This document shows positions 1-9,870 of a DNA stretch of 64,000 nt, piece after piece. The stretch comes from Gavia stellata (lineage: Eukaryota; Chordata; Aves; Gaviiformes; Gaviidae). Positions within the stretch are counted from its first letter, which is position 1. The number at the start of each line of letters is the position of its first letter. The stretch is from positions 42,663,095 to 42,727,094 of the forward strand of contig NC_082597.1 of the NCBI RefSeq assembly GCF_030936135.1, read 5' to 3'. Both the position numbers and the translations under genes were made by a program. The notes beneath the pieces were generated by a model. It was given only the letters and a program-made list of their open reading frames with translations, did not search any database and was not told the origin of the DNA.

Positions 1-142
1 AGGAAACAATTTAGTTTCTCTTCTAGATGTGTCTTTTACTTCAGCTTTCTTCAGCCAGGCATCCTGAACTTCTGGTACATATTGCTCCAGACTCTGTTTT
101 CTAGATTGCTTCACTGGCCCCACACTAACAAAATCTTGCTAT

Positions 143-147
143 GATGT
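143..147. repeat. Target-site duplication, left copy
   Basis: GATGT immediately before the LTR, repeated exactly at 1272-1276. Confidence 0.85.
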
Positions 148-1271
148 TGTCGTGGTTTAAGCCCAGCTGGACTAATCACCACACAGCTGCTCGCTCACTC
201 CCCTTCCTCAGCTGGACAGGAGAGAGAAAATATGAAGAAAAGGCTCGTAGGTCGAGATAAGGACATAGGGAGATCACTCACCAACTACCATCATGGGCAA
301 AATAGACTTGACTTGGGGAAATTAGTTTAATTTATTACCAATCAAAATCAGAGTAGGATAATGAGAAGTAAAACCAAATCTTAAAAAAACAACACCTTCC
401 CCCCACCCCTCCCTTCTTCCCGGGCTCAACTTCACTCCTGAACCTCTTCCCCCCCCGAGCGGCACAGGGGGACGGGGAATGGGGGTTGCGGTCAGTTCAT
501 CACACGTTGTTTCTGCCGCTCCTTCCTCCTCACACTCTTCCCCTGCTCCAGCGTGGGGTCCCTCCCACGGGAGACAGTTCTCCACGAACTTCTCCAACGT
601 GGGTTCTTCCCACGGGCTGCAGTTCTTCACAAACTGCTCCAGCATGGGTCCGTTCCACGGGGTGCAGTCCTTCAGGAACAGACTGCTCCAGCGTGGGTCC
701 CCCTCGGGATCGCAAGTCCTGCCAGCAAACCTGCTCCAGCGTGGGCTCCTCTCTCCACGGCTCCACAGGTTCTGCCAGGAGCCTGCTCCAGCATGGGCTT
801 CCCACAGGATCACAGCCTCCTTCAGGCATCCACCTGCTCCAGCGTGGGGTCCTCCATGGGCTGCAGGTGGATATCTGCTCCACCGTGGACCTCCATGGGC
901 TGCAGGGGGACAACCTGCTTCACCATGGTCTTCACCACGGGCTGCAGGGGAATCTCTGCTCCGGCGCCTGGAGCACCTCCTCCCCCTCCTTCTTCACTGA
1001 CCTTGGTGTCTGCAGAGTTGTTTCTCTCACATATTCTCACTCCTCTCTTCTCCGGCTGCCTCTTCCTGGTTTTTCAGCCCTTCTTAAATATGTTATCACA
1101 GAGGCGCTACCACTGTTGCTGATTAGCTCAGCCTTAGCCAGTGGCAGATCCGTCTTGAAGTCTGCTGGCATTGGCTCTATCAGACATAGGAGAAGCTTCT
1201 AGCAGCTTCTCGCAGAAGCCACCCCTGTAGCCCCCCCTGCTACCAAAGCGCTGCCACGCAAACCCAATACA
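148..1271 (-). mobile_element. Solo LTR of an avian endogenous retrovirus, 5-bp target-site duplication
   Basis: The element begins TGTCGTGG and ends AACCCAATACA on the + strand (TG...CA ends). It is flanked by the direct repeat GATGT at 143-147 and 1272-1276, so both ends are defined. Sense is the - strand: a TATA-like ATATTTAAG lies at 1083-1091 and the hexamer AATAAA at 331-336. No internal retroviral genes are attached, so it is a solo LTR left by recombination. A 5-bp duplication is usual for ERVL-type and some other families; the family name is left open. A degenerate minisatellite fills the middle. Open frames across it on both strands are by-products of GC-rich repeats, not retroviral genes. 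Confidence 0.88.
545..970. repeat. Degenerate minisatellite inside the LTR, about ten units of 40-52 bp
   Basis: Units start with GCTCCAGCGTGGG or a close variant at about 545, 591, 636, 685, 733, 785, 836, 877, 917 and 958. Each carries a second block like CCACGGGCTGCAG. Unit lengths fall into two groups, 45-52 bp in the first six and 40-41 bp in the rest, suggesting two rounds of expansion. Confidence 0.9.
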
Positions 1272-1276
1272 GATGT
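1272..1276. repeat. Target-site duplication, right copy
   Basis: GATGT immediately after the LTR end, identical to 143-147. Confidence 0.85.
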
Positions 1277-3491
1277 ATTAAAAGAGCAGTATTCATCTTT
1301 TAAAATTGTGCCTGATTTTTCCTTTTGAAAAATTAAAGAACTGAAATCTGAAAAAAAGGGCTTAAGAAACAAACAAACAAAGATTATTACAAATAAAACA
1401 AGAACTAAATAATGCAAAGTTTCTTTTAAAACACTGCAAAAACCCTAGTCTTAAGTACGACCTCTCCCAGGAAGAACTTGATGTGAAGCAAGCAGTACAA
1501 CACATGATAAAATCTGTTATGAAAGTAAAAGCATTGGAATTTAAAACAGCATATGTCTTCATTTTTGAAGGGCCTTTAGCACTTGTCATACACTCAGTTT
1601 GCCCTCCCTAAACCAGCAAGCGACTCATCTGAGTTGTTATAAAACCAAAACTGAAAAATAGTTCTGGGGAAAAAAAAATTGTAATTACTGTTTTCTCAAA
1701 CAACAGTGATACCTATATGCAAACCTCCCTGTCCTGTGCATTTTTCCCCATGCAGTTTAGTCCAATCTTTTTGCATAAATGCAGTTTCATAAGCAAATAA
1801 GGAGTATAACTATAGTTAAACTAAAGATCATTCTGACTATCAGTTTCTGCACATGGCATTTTCAACTGTCAGCCAGTTTAAGCATTCACACAAAAAAAGG
1901 AAAGTACATTTAAACTTACTAATTTACCTTTAAACTTATTATTATATATACCTTTATGGAAATTTAAACTTATTATTGGTACTATTATAGGATGAAGGAG
2001 AAAAGAGATGTGCAGATTCTTAAAAAGCAGAATGTGGGAAACAAGACCATGAAGCACTAAGGTGTATCCACCACTGTCATACATCTTTCATCATGGTCTT
2101 CTCCTTGCCTCCTCAGAGCATTGCCAAGATGTAAGCTGCAGCCTCTGTCTTAGCTTGCAGTAATGCTAGGACTGGAAGATAACTTCTGTACAGTGCCAGA
2201 TTTTTTTCATTGTCCTTAGAAGTTATAATCTAAGGACATATCAAGTGCTCACTTGAAATAAGAACCCCTGCCCCAAGTTTACCTTTAATATTTGATACAC
2301 TGAGTTCCTAGGCAAATTATTTATGTGTTAGTTTTGCGGGACAATACACCCCCTCAAATGTTAGCCATAGGAAGAAATGGAAGACATAGATTACAAAGTA
2401 TTTTCAAATCTCTGTAGGTGTATTTTGGTATGATCTTGCAATTTTTAATTACTTACTGGTAGCATAAGCAATACACAAATCATTTCAGACTTATCTATGG
2501 TACAAAAAAGCTATGCTATCTAAAACATAGACATAAAATCTAACAACCTCCAAGTCCTTTTCCTTAGTCACTGTTACTGATCCGTTCAAAACAATTTCTC
2601 TAGTGATTTTATTGTTTGCAGAAGCAACTGAGGTATTTTAATCCATATAGAGAAGGACAAATAAAAGAAGTTTATTTTTTCAAAAAGTCCAATCCAAAAT
2701 AGTTCAGCAGTGCTGAAAAACTTCATTTACATGACACAAAGTGTAACTAGAAGTACAGGCATCCACTCGTGGTACTGCATGTTCCAGGAGGTACAATGCT
2801 GTATTTGCTCAATCAAGTTGTGTGCACAAGAAAACCCAGCCAAACCAGACACCACCTCCAGTGCAAACAAAAGACATTTATATAACTCAATTGCTTAAAT
2901 AACCACTTTCTGTATGATTGAATAGCAAGTGAACGAGTGATTCCAGAAATATGAATTCAGCACAAACATTTGAAGCCACCAAACACAAAGATGCAAACCA
3001 AGGGGTTGAGTTTAAACTGTCCCAAAAGTTGCAGCATGCTTGTGAACTGACCTGCAAGCAGTGGCCTTCATGCATGAGGCTGCACTCCAGTATGACTGGT
3101 AGAGTAAGCATACCCCTCAATCCCCATTTTTCCTGTAAATTCACTGTTTAAATTAAATCAACATTCTCTCATGGCTGGCACAGCCTGGAAATGTACATTG
3201 TGCCCCAAACACTGTATTTGACTGACGTACAGCTCTTGGTGTCCAACAAACCAGTCAGCCGAGATCACCGACCACCCCGAAAACTTCCTCAAGTTTAATG
3301 AGTGACTAAGTTCAAATCAGAAATGAACCTACAAGACAATTTCCCATGTAGCTCTGTAAGTCTCAGCAGAAGCAAAACCCAAATTAACATGAAGCATATA
3401 TGCTACTGAGAGCTAGCTTTTCCAGAAAGTTGCTCTGAATTACTGCATTGCTAAGATACCAAAGTGATATTTAGTTGTCTTTATTTTGCAG
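1277..3491. other. Presumed GLIPR1 intron 1, no feature recognised
   Basis: AT-rich sequence ending in the GLIPR1 exon 2 acceptor. I looked for the expected first exon (signal peptide and the HNxxRS motif typical of CAP proteins) here and in 1-147 and did not find it. The short ORFs show no family resemblance. Confidence 0.6.
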
Positions 3492-3737
3492 AGTTGGGAT
3501 CCAGATTTGGCAAAGACCGCCAAAGCTTGGGCAAAGAAATGCCTGTTTAAACATAATACGTACCTCAAAGATCCAGGGCAGGCTCACCCCAAATTTACCC
3601 CCGTTGGAGAAAACCTCTGGACTGGCTCGCTTTCGATTTTTACTGTGCAACGAGCCATCACCTCTTGGTACAACGAGGTCAGTGCCTACAATTATGCCAC
3701 CAATAACTGCAGAGAAGAATGCGGCCACTATACACAG
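3492..3737 (+). CDS. GLIPR1: GLIPR1 exon 2 (CAP domain core)
   Basis: 82 whole codons beginning SWDPDLAKTAKAWAKKC and ending CGHYTQ. The acceptor follows a T-rich tract (tttattttgcag) and the donor is CAG|gtaagc. Phase 0 at both ends. Carries all four CAP cavity residues. Confidence 0.92.
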
Positions 3738-6700
3738 GTAAGCACTGCGTTTCTCCACCCAAACCATGAACCAGCATTCCCATTTAGACACAGAAACTCT
3801 AGATTTCTGTTGAAGATTCAATGAACTGTTTTCCAAGTGTTGTAGTCTTATTTTCTGTCTGTGTGCACAAGATGTTTTCATGTCTCCATTTTAGGGAGGA
3901 AAAGAGTTACTGCCAGTTGTATTTTGTTTCCAGGAGGAAAACAGGACAGCCATCAAGCAGTCAGGTTTAGCCAAGCAGTGGCCGAAAACCAGGCAATGGC
4001 GATGGCTGTGGGTTGCAGTGCATGGTGGGACGAGGTCCCAGCTCTGGCAGACAGCCTCTGCATGACACCACAAGCCATGCCAAGGGCTAGGGAAATATTG
4101 GCACATAAAGAGCTGTCTGCAGCTCTGCAAGCATCATGTGTGCATTTTTCCCAACCACGATTCCCAAAGAACTAACCACGGCTATGGGAGAGCAGGATGG
4201 CTTGCAACAGTGGCTCTAGGGATTAGATTTTGACCTGAAGGGTTTCAATATTTTCTGCGGAGATACACATATGCATTTAGGACTTGAAGGGATGAACTGA
4301 AGCTGGTGGGGTGTCTGAAAGACACGTGCAGGTTCTTGCTTGCAGAAAAGATATTTGGATGCAAGAGCTGTGAGAGGTGACAGCATGTTGCTTTTTGACA
4401 TTGCTCACAAAGACACGGCAAGAGTCAGCACCTGGAAACTGCGGTGAAACGCACCTTACCAGGCACTAAGGCACGGTGCTGTTTACCACGTTGTTTGTAA
4501 AGGAGCAGCCCAGACGGTTGCATGGGGGAGAATAAGAAAGTAAGATTACTTTCACTTGGAGTCAGTGGTGATAGTGACTGTAGCTAGAAGCTGCGTGTCT
4601 GCCCAGCTTTGGGAGTCATCCTTGGGTCTGGACCTTTGGGGAACCCCTCATTCCTCTCCGTTCTTCCCATCTGCCGAGGAGTTTCCTCCGGGTGCAATTA
4701 CTGCAGTGACCACAACCCCATCCCCAGAGTGTGCCTCAGCCGGTGGCTGCCCAGGATGGGGAGAGTCCTGTGATTCGGTCCTTCACCATCCTTGGGGATG
4801 CAGCTGTCTATGGCTGGTGTTGGGAACAGCTCCTGCTCTGCCGCTGCACTGAGAACACCTTCAGGAGCCCAGGCAGTGTGTCCTCTTCCCAGAGCTGGCA
4901 CCAAACAGCCACAAACAGAAAGGGCCAGGCCTGCCCTTCGAGTCAGCAGAGGCGTGCGTGTGTTTCTTCATCTCCTGTGCTGCCAGGATCTCTCCACATT
5001 TCTCACGTAGTCAGTCATCGCTGCTGTTGTACAGCCCTCAGGTACCACTGCGCCCTCGCCTGCCCTCTGCTTCTGTCGTGGGGTTTGTTTTTCCAGGACT
5101 GAAACACTCTGAGCTGGATATAGGATGCCGTGCTGAACTGAATGGCTTGTAGTAAACAGAGGATCCTTAGATGATGTAATACCCTTGCCTCTAGATGATC
5201 TTAGTCGTGGCCATGATGCCAAAAGGCAGGACCACAGCCTGGACATGCTCCTTCTCCCTGCTCCTCCCCTAACACCAGTGCCTTCCGACCATTTGCCTAC
5301 ACATCCCCTCTGGATTTAGTACGGAGGCAATCAGCCCTCATAGGAGCTGTAGCAAAGCTAATGGATTGCTATGAAGCAAAGGAGATGAACTTCACTGTCT
5401 CTGCAAGAGAAGAAAACTACCTGCTACAGCAAGTTATTCTTTCTTTCAGCCATTTTAATAAACACCTGGTGAATTGTGCAAAACAATCAGGCGTTTTTCA
5501 GAATAAACTACGGTTTCGAAATCCATCACTTCTGCTTTCCCCCATGAAGCCTGCCCAAGGAGTGCTCCTCAGACAATTTGTTGTCATGAAACAGAGGAGG
5601 GCAGGTCTTCTCTGTAACGCTTCAGATGCTGAAGCAAAACCTTTGTCACCGCTGTACCTGTCTGTCTTTGCAGATTGTTTGGGCTACAAGCTACAAGGTT
5701 GGCTGTGCTGTCCATTTCTGTCCCAGTGTGGCGTACTCCTCCATAACCAACGCAGCACACTTCATCTGCAACTATGGGCCGGCGTAAGGTTTTTCATTTA
5801 CAAATATTTCACAGGGTTTGGGGTCCTGCCCCTTCCCTCACACAATGTGCAATTTTATTAGATCAGTCCATCCATTCCTGTGTTTTGTAGGAGGAAATGG
5901 TCCCCAAAATAGAGAAGGAGGTACACCTCTGTCCAACCAGCTTTTTTTGGCTAGATGAGGGCCATGTATGTGCAGCCAAGAAGCAGTGGCACTGGTAGAA
6001 AGGGTAAAATTTAAGATACTGAAACAAAACTACTGAAGTGATCATTTGAAAACTAATTCCTTGCTCATGAGTGCCAAGATGGCCCCAGATGGTTGCCAAG
6101 GTGCAAGCCTAAAGTTTGAAAATATTTACACACGTGCCTGCAGAATTAAGCCTCTAAGTCGATGGTTTGGATAAATATTGAAGTGCGCAATGCTTGCAGC
6201 TGCAGTCTTAGCTTTAGCACGAGAGTTTGGGGCTGAGGGCTTCTCATGAGGCTGGGGCTCCTCAAGGCAAAAGTTTATCTGGATGTCCTTGATATGCATT
6301 GTCACCAGGATATTTGTTGCATTTAGGATGGATGGTTTTTTACCCTTGCCCAGCTAATTAATGCCACCACAGTCTACATACAGCTTTGAAGCTTTACATG
6401 CATACCGTCTTGGGCCAAGGCCATGCCAGCCCACGAACTCAAGCAAGTTTGGCATTCCTGTTGTCCATGCTTCTTCCTTGAAGAATATGCACCCTTGGCC
6501 AGATACCTTGAAATGACACAACTGCTGCTGTGCCAAAGCAACAAAACCGCTCTCCCCAGAAGCCCCACACCCAAACGGGCTGAGGGACCATAGCCTCTCA
6601 CAGTTCTCAAGCCAAAAGCCACTGATCACCCAGGGCAGCCTGTCCTTTCCCTCCTCAGCACTTGCTATGCACCCCACCATGCTAGCTGGTGCAGAAACCC

Positions 6701-8979
6701 TGTGCACAGGCAAGCAGACCCTGAGCACTGCCGGGAGGTGCTCTCTGTTCCTTAAGCCTCACACCTGGATCTCCCAAAAACACAAGCCAAGCCTTCCTCC
6801 ATCTGCCCCTTAGCCAACATCTGTATCGTGCAGAGGACCGAAACCGTGCTGGATTGCTTGCCCTGTGTCGGCACGGACCCCCGAGGGAAGGGGAAGGGTG
6901 CCCTCAACAGCACCCAGCAGAGCAGGCAGGGTGCTCTCCAGGGAGGCGAGGGGCTCCAGAGAGGGCTTTGAAGCAGGGCCCTTCCCTGCTGGCTGAGGAC
7001 ACTTCAAACAGGCTGTTGCGTACTAAGAAGTGGGGTAATGTCACGCCTGGCTGTTGCTTTTGAGAAACAGCAGCTTAAGTTTTTTATTTATCTAAACCTT
7101 AACTGTTTGCAACTCTGCCAAGGGCCAAAGCACAATGCATACACAATTTCAATTCCTTAAATGCATATAATCCAAAGGACTTTCTTCAGCTTAGACCAAG
7201 CCATGAAGGCCTCACCTTGCTGAAAGTAGTGAGGTTTTACCACAAAGTTTAGCAATGCTGAGATTTTATGCATATAAAATCCCTCTCAGTGTGTTTATGG
7301 GGAGTTTGGGGCATACTGTAAATCTCGCTTTGGCCATGCTCCAAGAAAAGCAGAAGCACTGAGCTGCGTTTGGTGCACTGTTAGAGGTGGGCAGGTAATA
7401 CTGAGCCAGGAGCCAAGAGCCCGGGCGGTTGGAGTGCAGTGTTACTTTCCTTCACAGTGGGAATTACCCAAGGCAGCCGTACAAGACGGGAGCAGCGTGC
7501 AGAGACTGCAACGGCGAGTGGTGTGCCAGCCAGCTGTGTCGTAAGTAGAAGACAACCAGCCCTCCTCCTCAAGCACATGTAGACAGGGAAAGAACACACA
7601 AAAGATAACGGCAGGAGGCAGGCACAGCGCTCTCCTGTTCCTAAATATAGTCTGAAAAACTGCAGTCAGAAGCCAAGTGAGGAGTGATGCACGAAGTGAG
7701 GGGAGGAGGGCAGAAAGAGCCTGTTTCTACACTGGGGAGTGATGGGATGGGATCTGCTCTTCAGGTGCTGGAGGGTGTGATACAGGAGATGTAGTGGCTA
7801 CAGTTTAAGGTGTTACTATCCCTGCCAGAAGTTACTGCTTGCAGAAATGGGAAGCACAGAAGGGGATACACATCCCCTCCTGGGGGCTCCAGGTTATTAC
7901 CTGGCACATGAGCTGCAGCTTGAGCTGGTGCAGGTCCAAGTGAGCCTTGCCCCTGCCGTGCTGCTGCTGCGGGGGAGCGCTGCCACGGCACTGCCAAAGC
8001 TGCTCGCTCCACTGAACATCAGCCAGGCCATCTGCTTTCCCCTAAGCGCTGGGAGGGCGCCAGGCCAACGTGCACACGTGCAGATGTGAGAGCCCTTCGC
8101 AGGGACGTGGTGCTCAGCCTGAGCCCCTGGCAGCCCACCCGACTCACCTGCCCTTGGCTTTGTGATGGTCGGATGGAGTCAGGCACAGAGGAGACCTTCT
8201 GCAATTCCCGTAAGAAGGACAAGGCACTGTGCTGTGGACATTTGCCTGGGTGGGAGCTGAGGCTGTGGTCACACTTTTGCCCAGCACTCAACCCCAGCGA
8301 ACTAACGGAGCATGAAGGTGGTGTTAAAACACCAGCACCACAGGAAGGAGAGGGAGTCCCTGACTCGCAGGATTGTTTAACATTAGTTACAGGCTGAGGA
8401 TCTTAAATGCAAGGCGCTGGGCAAAACCCAAAGCAAACTTGTGAAGTCCACCTGGGAGAGCAAGTCCTCTCTATGCCAGCCACTGGCACGGGGAGAAGTC
8501 AACACGGTGTGACCAAGCACTCCTCAGCAAAGCCCCAAGAATCACTGCAGGGCTCTCCCAAAGTCAGCAGGTCTTTGCCTCTTCCTGGAAAGAATCGCAG
8601 CTCCCATAGCTGCATTTGTGAGCCCATCATGGGGCTCACACTTCATTCCCTTTTGCCTGGACTCAATTTGCTTATTATGTGTAAGTCTGCTGATGCTCAC
8701 TTTTTTTCTCTCTCCAGAAAATGCAGAGCGTGACAAAGTCATTAGTAAGTACCACCAAAATTTACTGCTTCTATTTGTTGCCCTTGGTGAGTTACACTTG
8801 AAAACAAGTAACTTGTTCTCTTCATAGGTTATTCCACGTGGCGTCCAGACTGGGACAGACCTGCATGTGACGAGTACTGCATCACTGTTATTGCTTTAAG
8901 GCCATTACTCCTTATACTGATAATTCTGGCCACCTGGCTCCTACCAAAATCCTGGTCTATAGCACCCACCAGCGAGTGA
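3492..8979 (+). CDS. GLIPR1: GLIPR1, CAP-superfamily membrane protein (3' part, five coding exons; first exon not in window)
   Basis: Five exons join in frame (82 codons, then 36, 27, 8 and 49 plus split codons) and end at TGA. Seen: the CAP (SCP/PR-1) domain with all four cavity residues, namely His in FKHNT, Glu in VGENLW, Glu in SWYNE and His in CGHYTQ. The signature HFICNYGPAGN follows, then the Cys-rich hinge (CRDCNGEWC) and a C-terminal hydrophobic helix, about residues ITVIALRPLLLILIILATW, before a short tail. Known of the family: human GLIPR1 is a secretory-pathway protein with a C-terminal membrane segment, which fits. The signal-peptide exon is missing, so the true start is upstream. 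Convergent with KRR1 as in mammals, which favours GLIPR1 over the paralogues GLIPR1L1/L2. All introns are GT-AG. Inference: a functional gene, as there are no stops or frameshifts. The paralogue assignment is the less certain part. Confidence 0.88.
5674..5783 (+). CDS. GLIPR1: GLIPR1 exon 3
   Basis: Starts phase 0 with IVWATSYKVGCAV, completing the CAP1 signature begun in the previous exon (GHYTQ + IVW). Ends after HFICNYGP and two bases of the next codon. Acceptor ctgtctttgcag, donor GGC|gtaagg. Confidence 0.9.
7458..7540 (+). CDS. GLIPR1: GLIPR1 exon 4 (hinge)
   Basis: Reads (A)GNYPRQPYKTGAACRDC and then NGEWCASQLC. It supplies the GNYP motif and the cysteine-rich hinge of CRISP/GLIPR proteins. 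Enters phase 2 and leaves phase 1. Acceptor ccttcacag, donor GTC|gtaagt. Confidence 0.9.
8718..8744 (+). CDS. GLIPR1: GLIPR1 exon 5 (27-nt microexon)
   Basis: A 27-nt exon coding (Q)NAERDKVI(S), the counterpart of the short RDQVK segment in mammalian GLIPR1. Acceptor ctctctctccag, donor ATTA|gtaagt, separated from the last exon by an intron of only 83 nt. Easily missed by ab initio gene finders. Confidence 0.82.
8828..8979 (+). CDS. GLIPR1: GLIPR1 terminal exon (membrane anchor and stop)
   Basis: Codes (S)YSTWRPDWDRPACDEYC, then a hydrophobic helix of about 20-25 residues, then a polar tail ending TSE and TGA. The acceptor is ttcatag. The position and length of the helix match the C-terminal membrane segment of GLIPR1. 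Confidence 0.87.
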
Positions 8980-9870
8980 CACACATGCAGAAGACAATGA
9001 GAGCACTTAAGTCGACTCATCCCTTCCCTGCACATGAGTTACTGGCAGCACAAAGATCGGTAGAGACATTGTTTGCATCCACAGGTGAAGTAGAAGTACA
9101 GAAATACCTTCTTCGTTGCAGGCAGCAGCTAGGAGAGCTGATAATCAGCTTTCTCATTGCTCAGAACCAGTAACTGGTTTTAAATTACCCATGTATTTTT
9201 TCAAAGTGGAGCGGTGTGAGCAGGATCTGGCGGGTAAGGGAGCACACTACCCAGGCAGCGCTGAGGCGCAGGCAGCTGGCCGACACAATTTCTTAGGAGG
9301 GCTGAAGGAGCCTGGCCCAGCCCCATCCAAGGCCCCAGGCAGAGCACGCACCTCTCTCGTTCTCACTGTGCTCTCTCCTTGGACGTTCCTCCAGCAAGAT
9401 GCAGAGTAGCCTGGAGAAGTTTTTCATTTAAATGTTTTTCTAATAATTTTTGGACCCATGTGAGCTCCGCCATTTGCATCCTGAGGCAGGCTGTGCATTT
9501 CCCAGTCTCCCAGCGCCCTGGCACCAGGGGTACTTCTCTTTGCTTAGAATTTGTTTTTAAACACACATCATCTGTACTAAGACATAGTTTCACCTGTGTT
9601 TACACGTGATTATGTATGACTGCAATCTTTCCTGGGTTTTGTTTCCTTTTTTTCTGAGCATAGGGAGTTTGACTGCTATTTCAAACAGTAAATCATTATT
9701 TCCTGCTTCCCATGTATAGCAATTGTGTATTTGCAACATGATCTAAAGCTTAACTGCTGGTGCACAAAACACCCCCACATTCAGCTCCAACCTGAACAGT
9801 GCTGAGAAACACAATGCAGGGAAAGATGGCATAAAACTCCAAATAAAATCATGCTGTGCCCGTAGTTATG
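8980..9870 (+). other. GLIPR1: GLIPR1 3' UTR (approximate end)
   Basis: Non-coding sequence after the GLIPR1 stop. The first good AATAAA downstream is at 9842-9847, so cleavage near 9860-9870 is likely. A second AATAAA at 10340-10345 could give a longer form. Extent is inferred; no transcript evidence. Confidence 0.5.
9842..9847 (+). terminator. GLIPR1: Candidate poly(A) signal of GLIPR1
   Basis: AATAAA on the + strand, about 0.86 kb after the stop codon; the first canonical hexamer seen downstream of the gene. Confidence 0.5.

Noticed and set aside
479..1202. ORFs of 173-238 codons on the + strand
   Set aside because: All lie in the antisense of the LTR minisatellite and are open only because of GC-rich repeat units.
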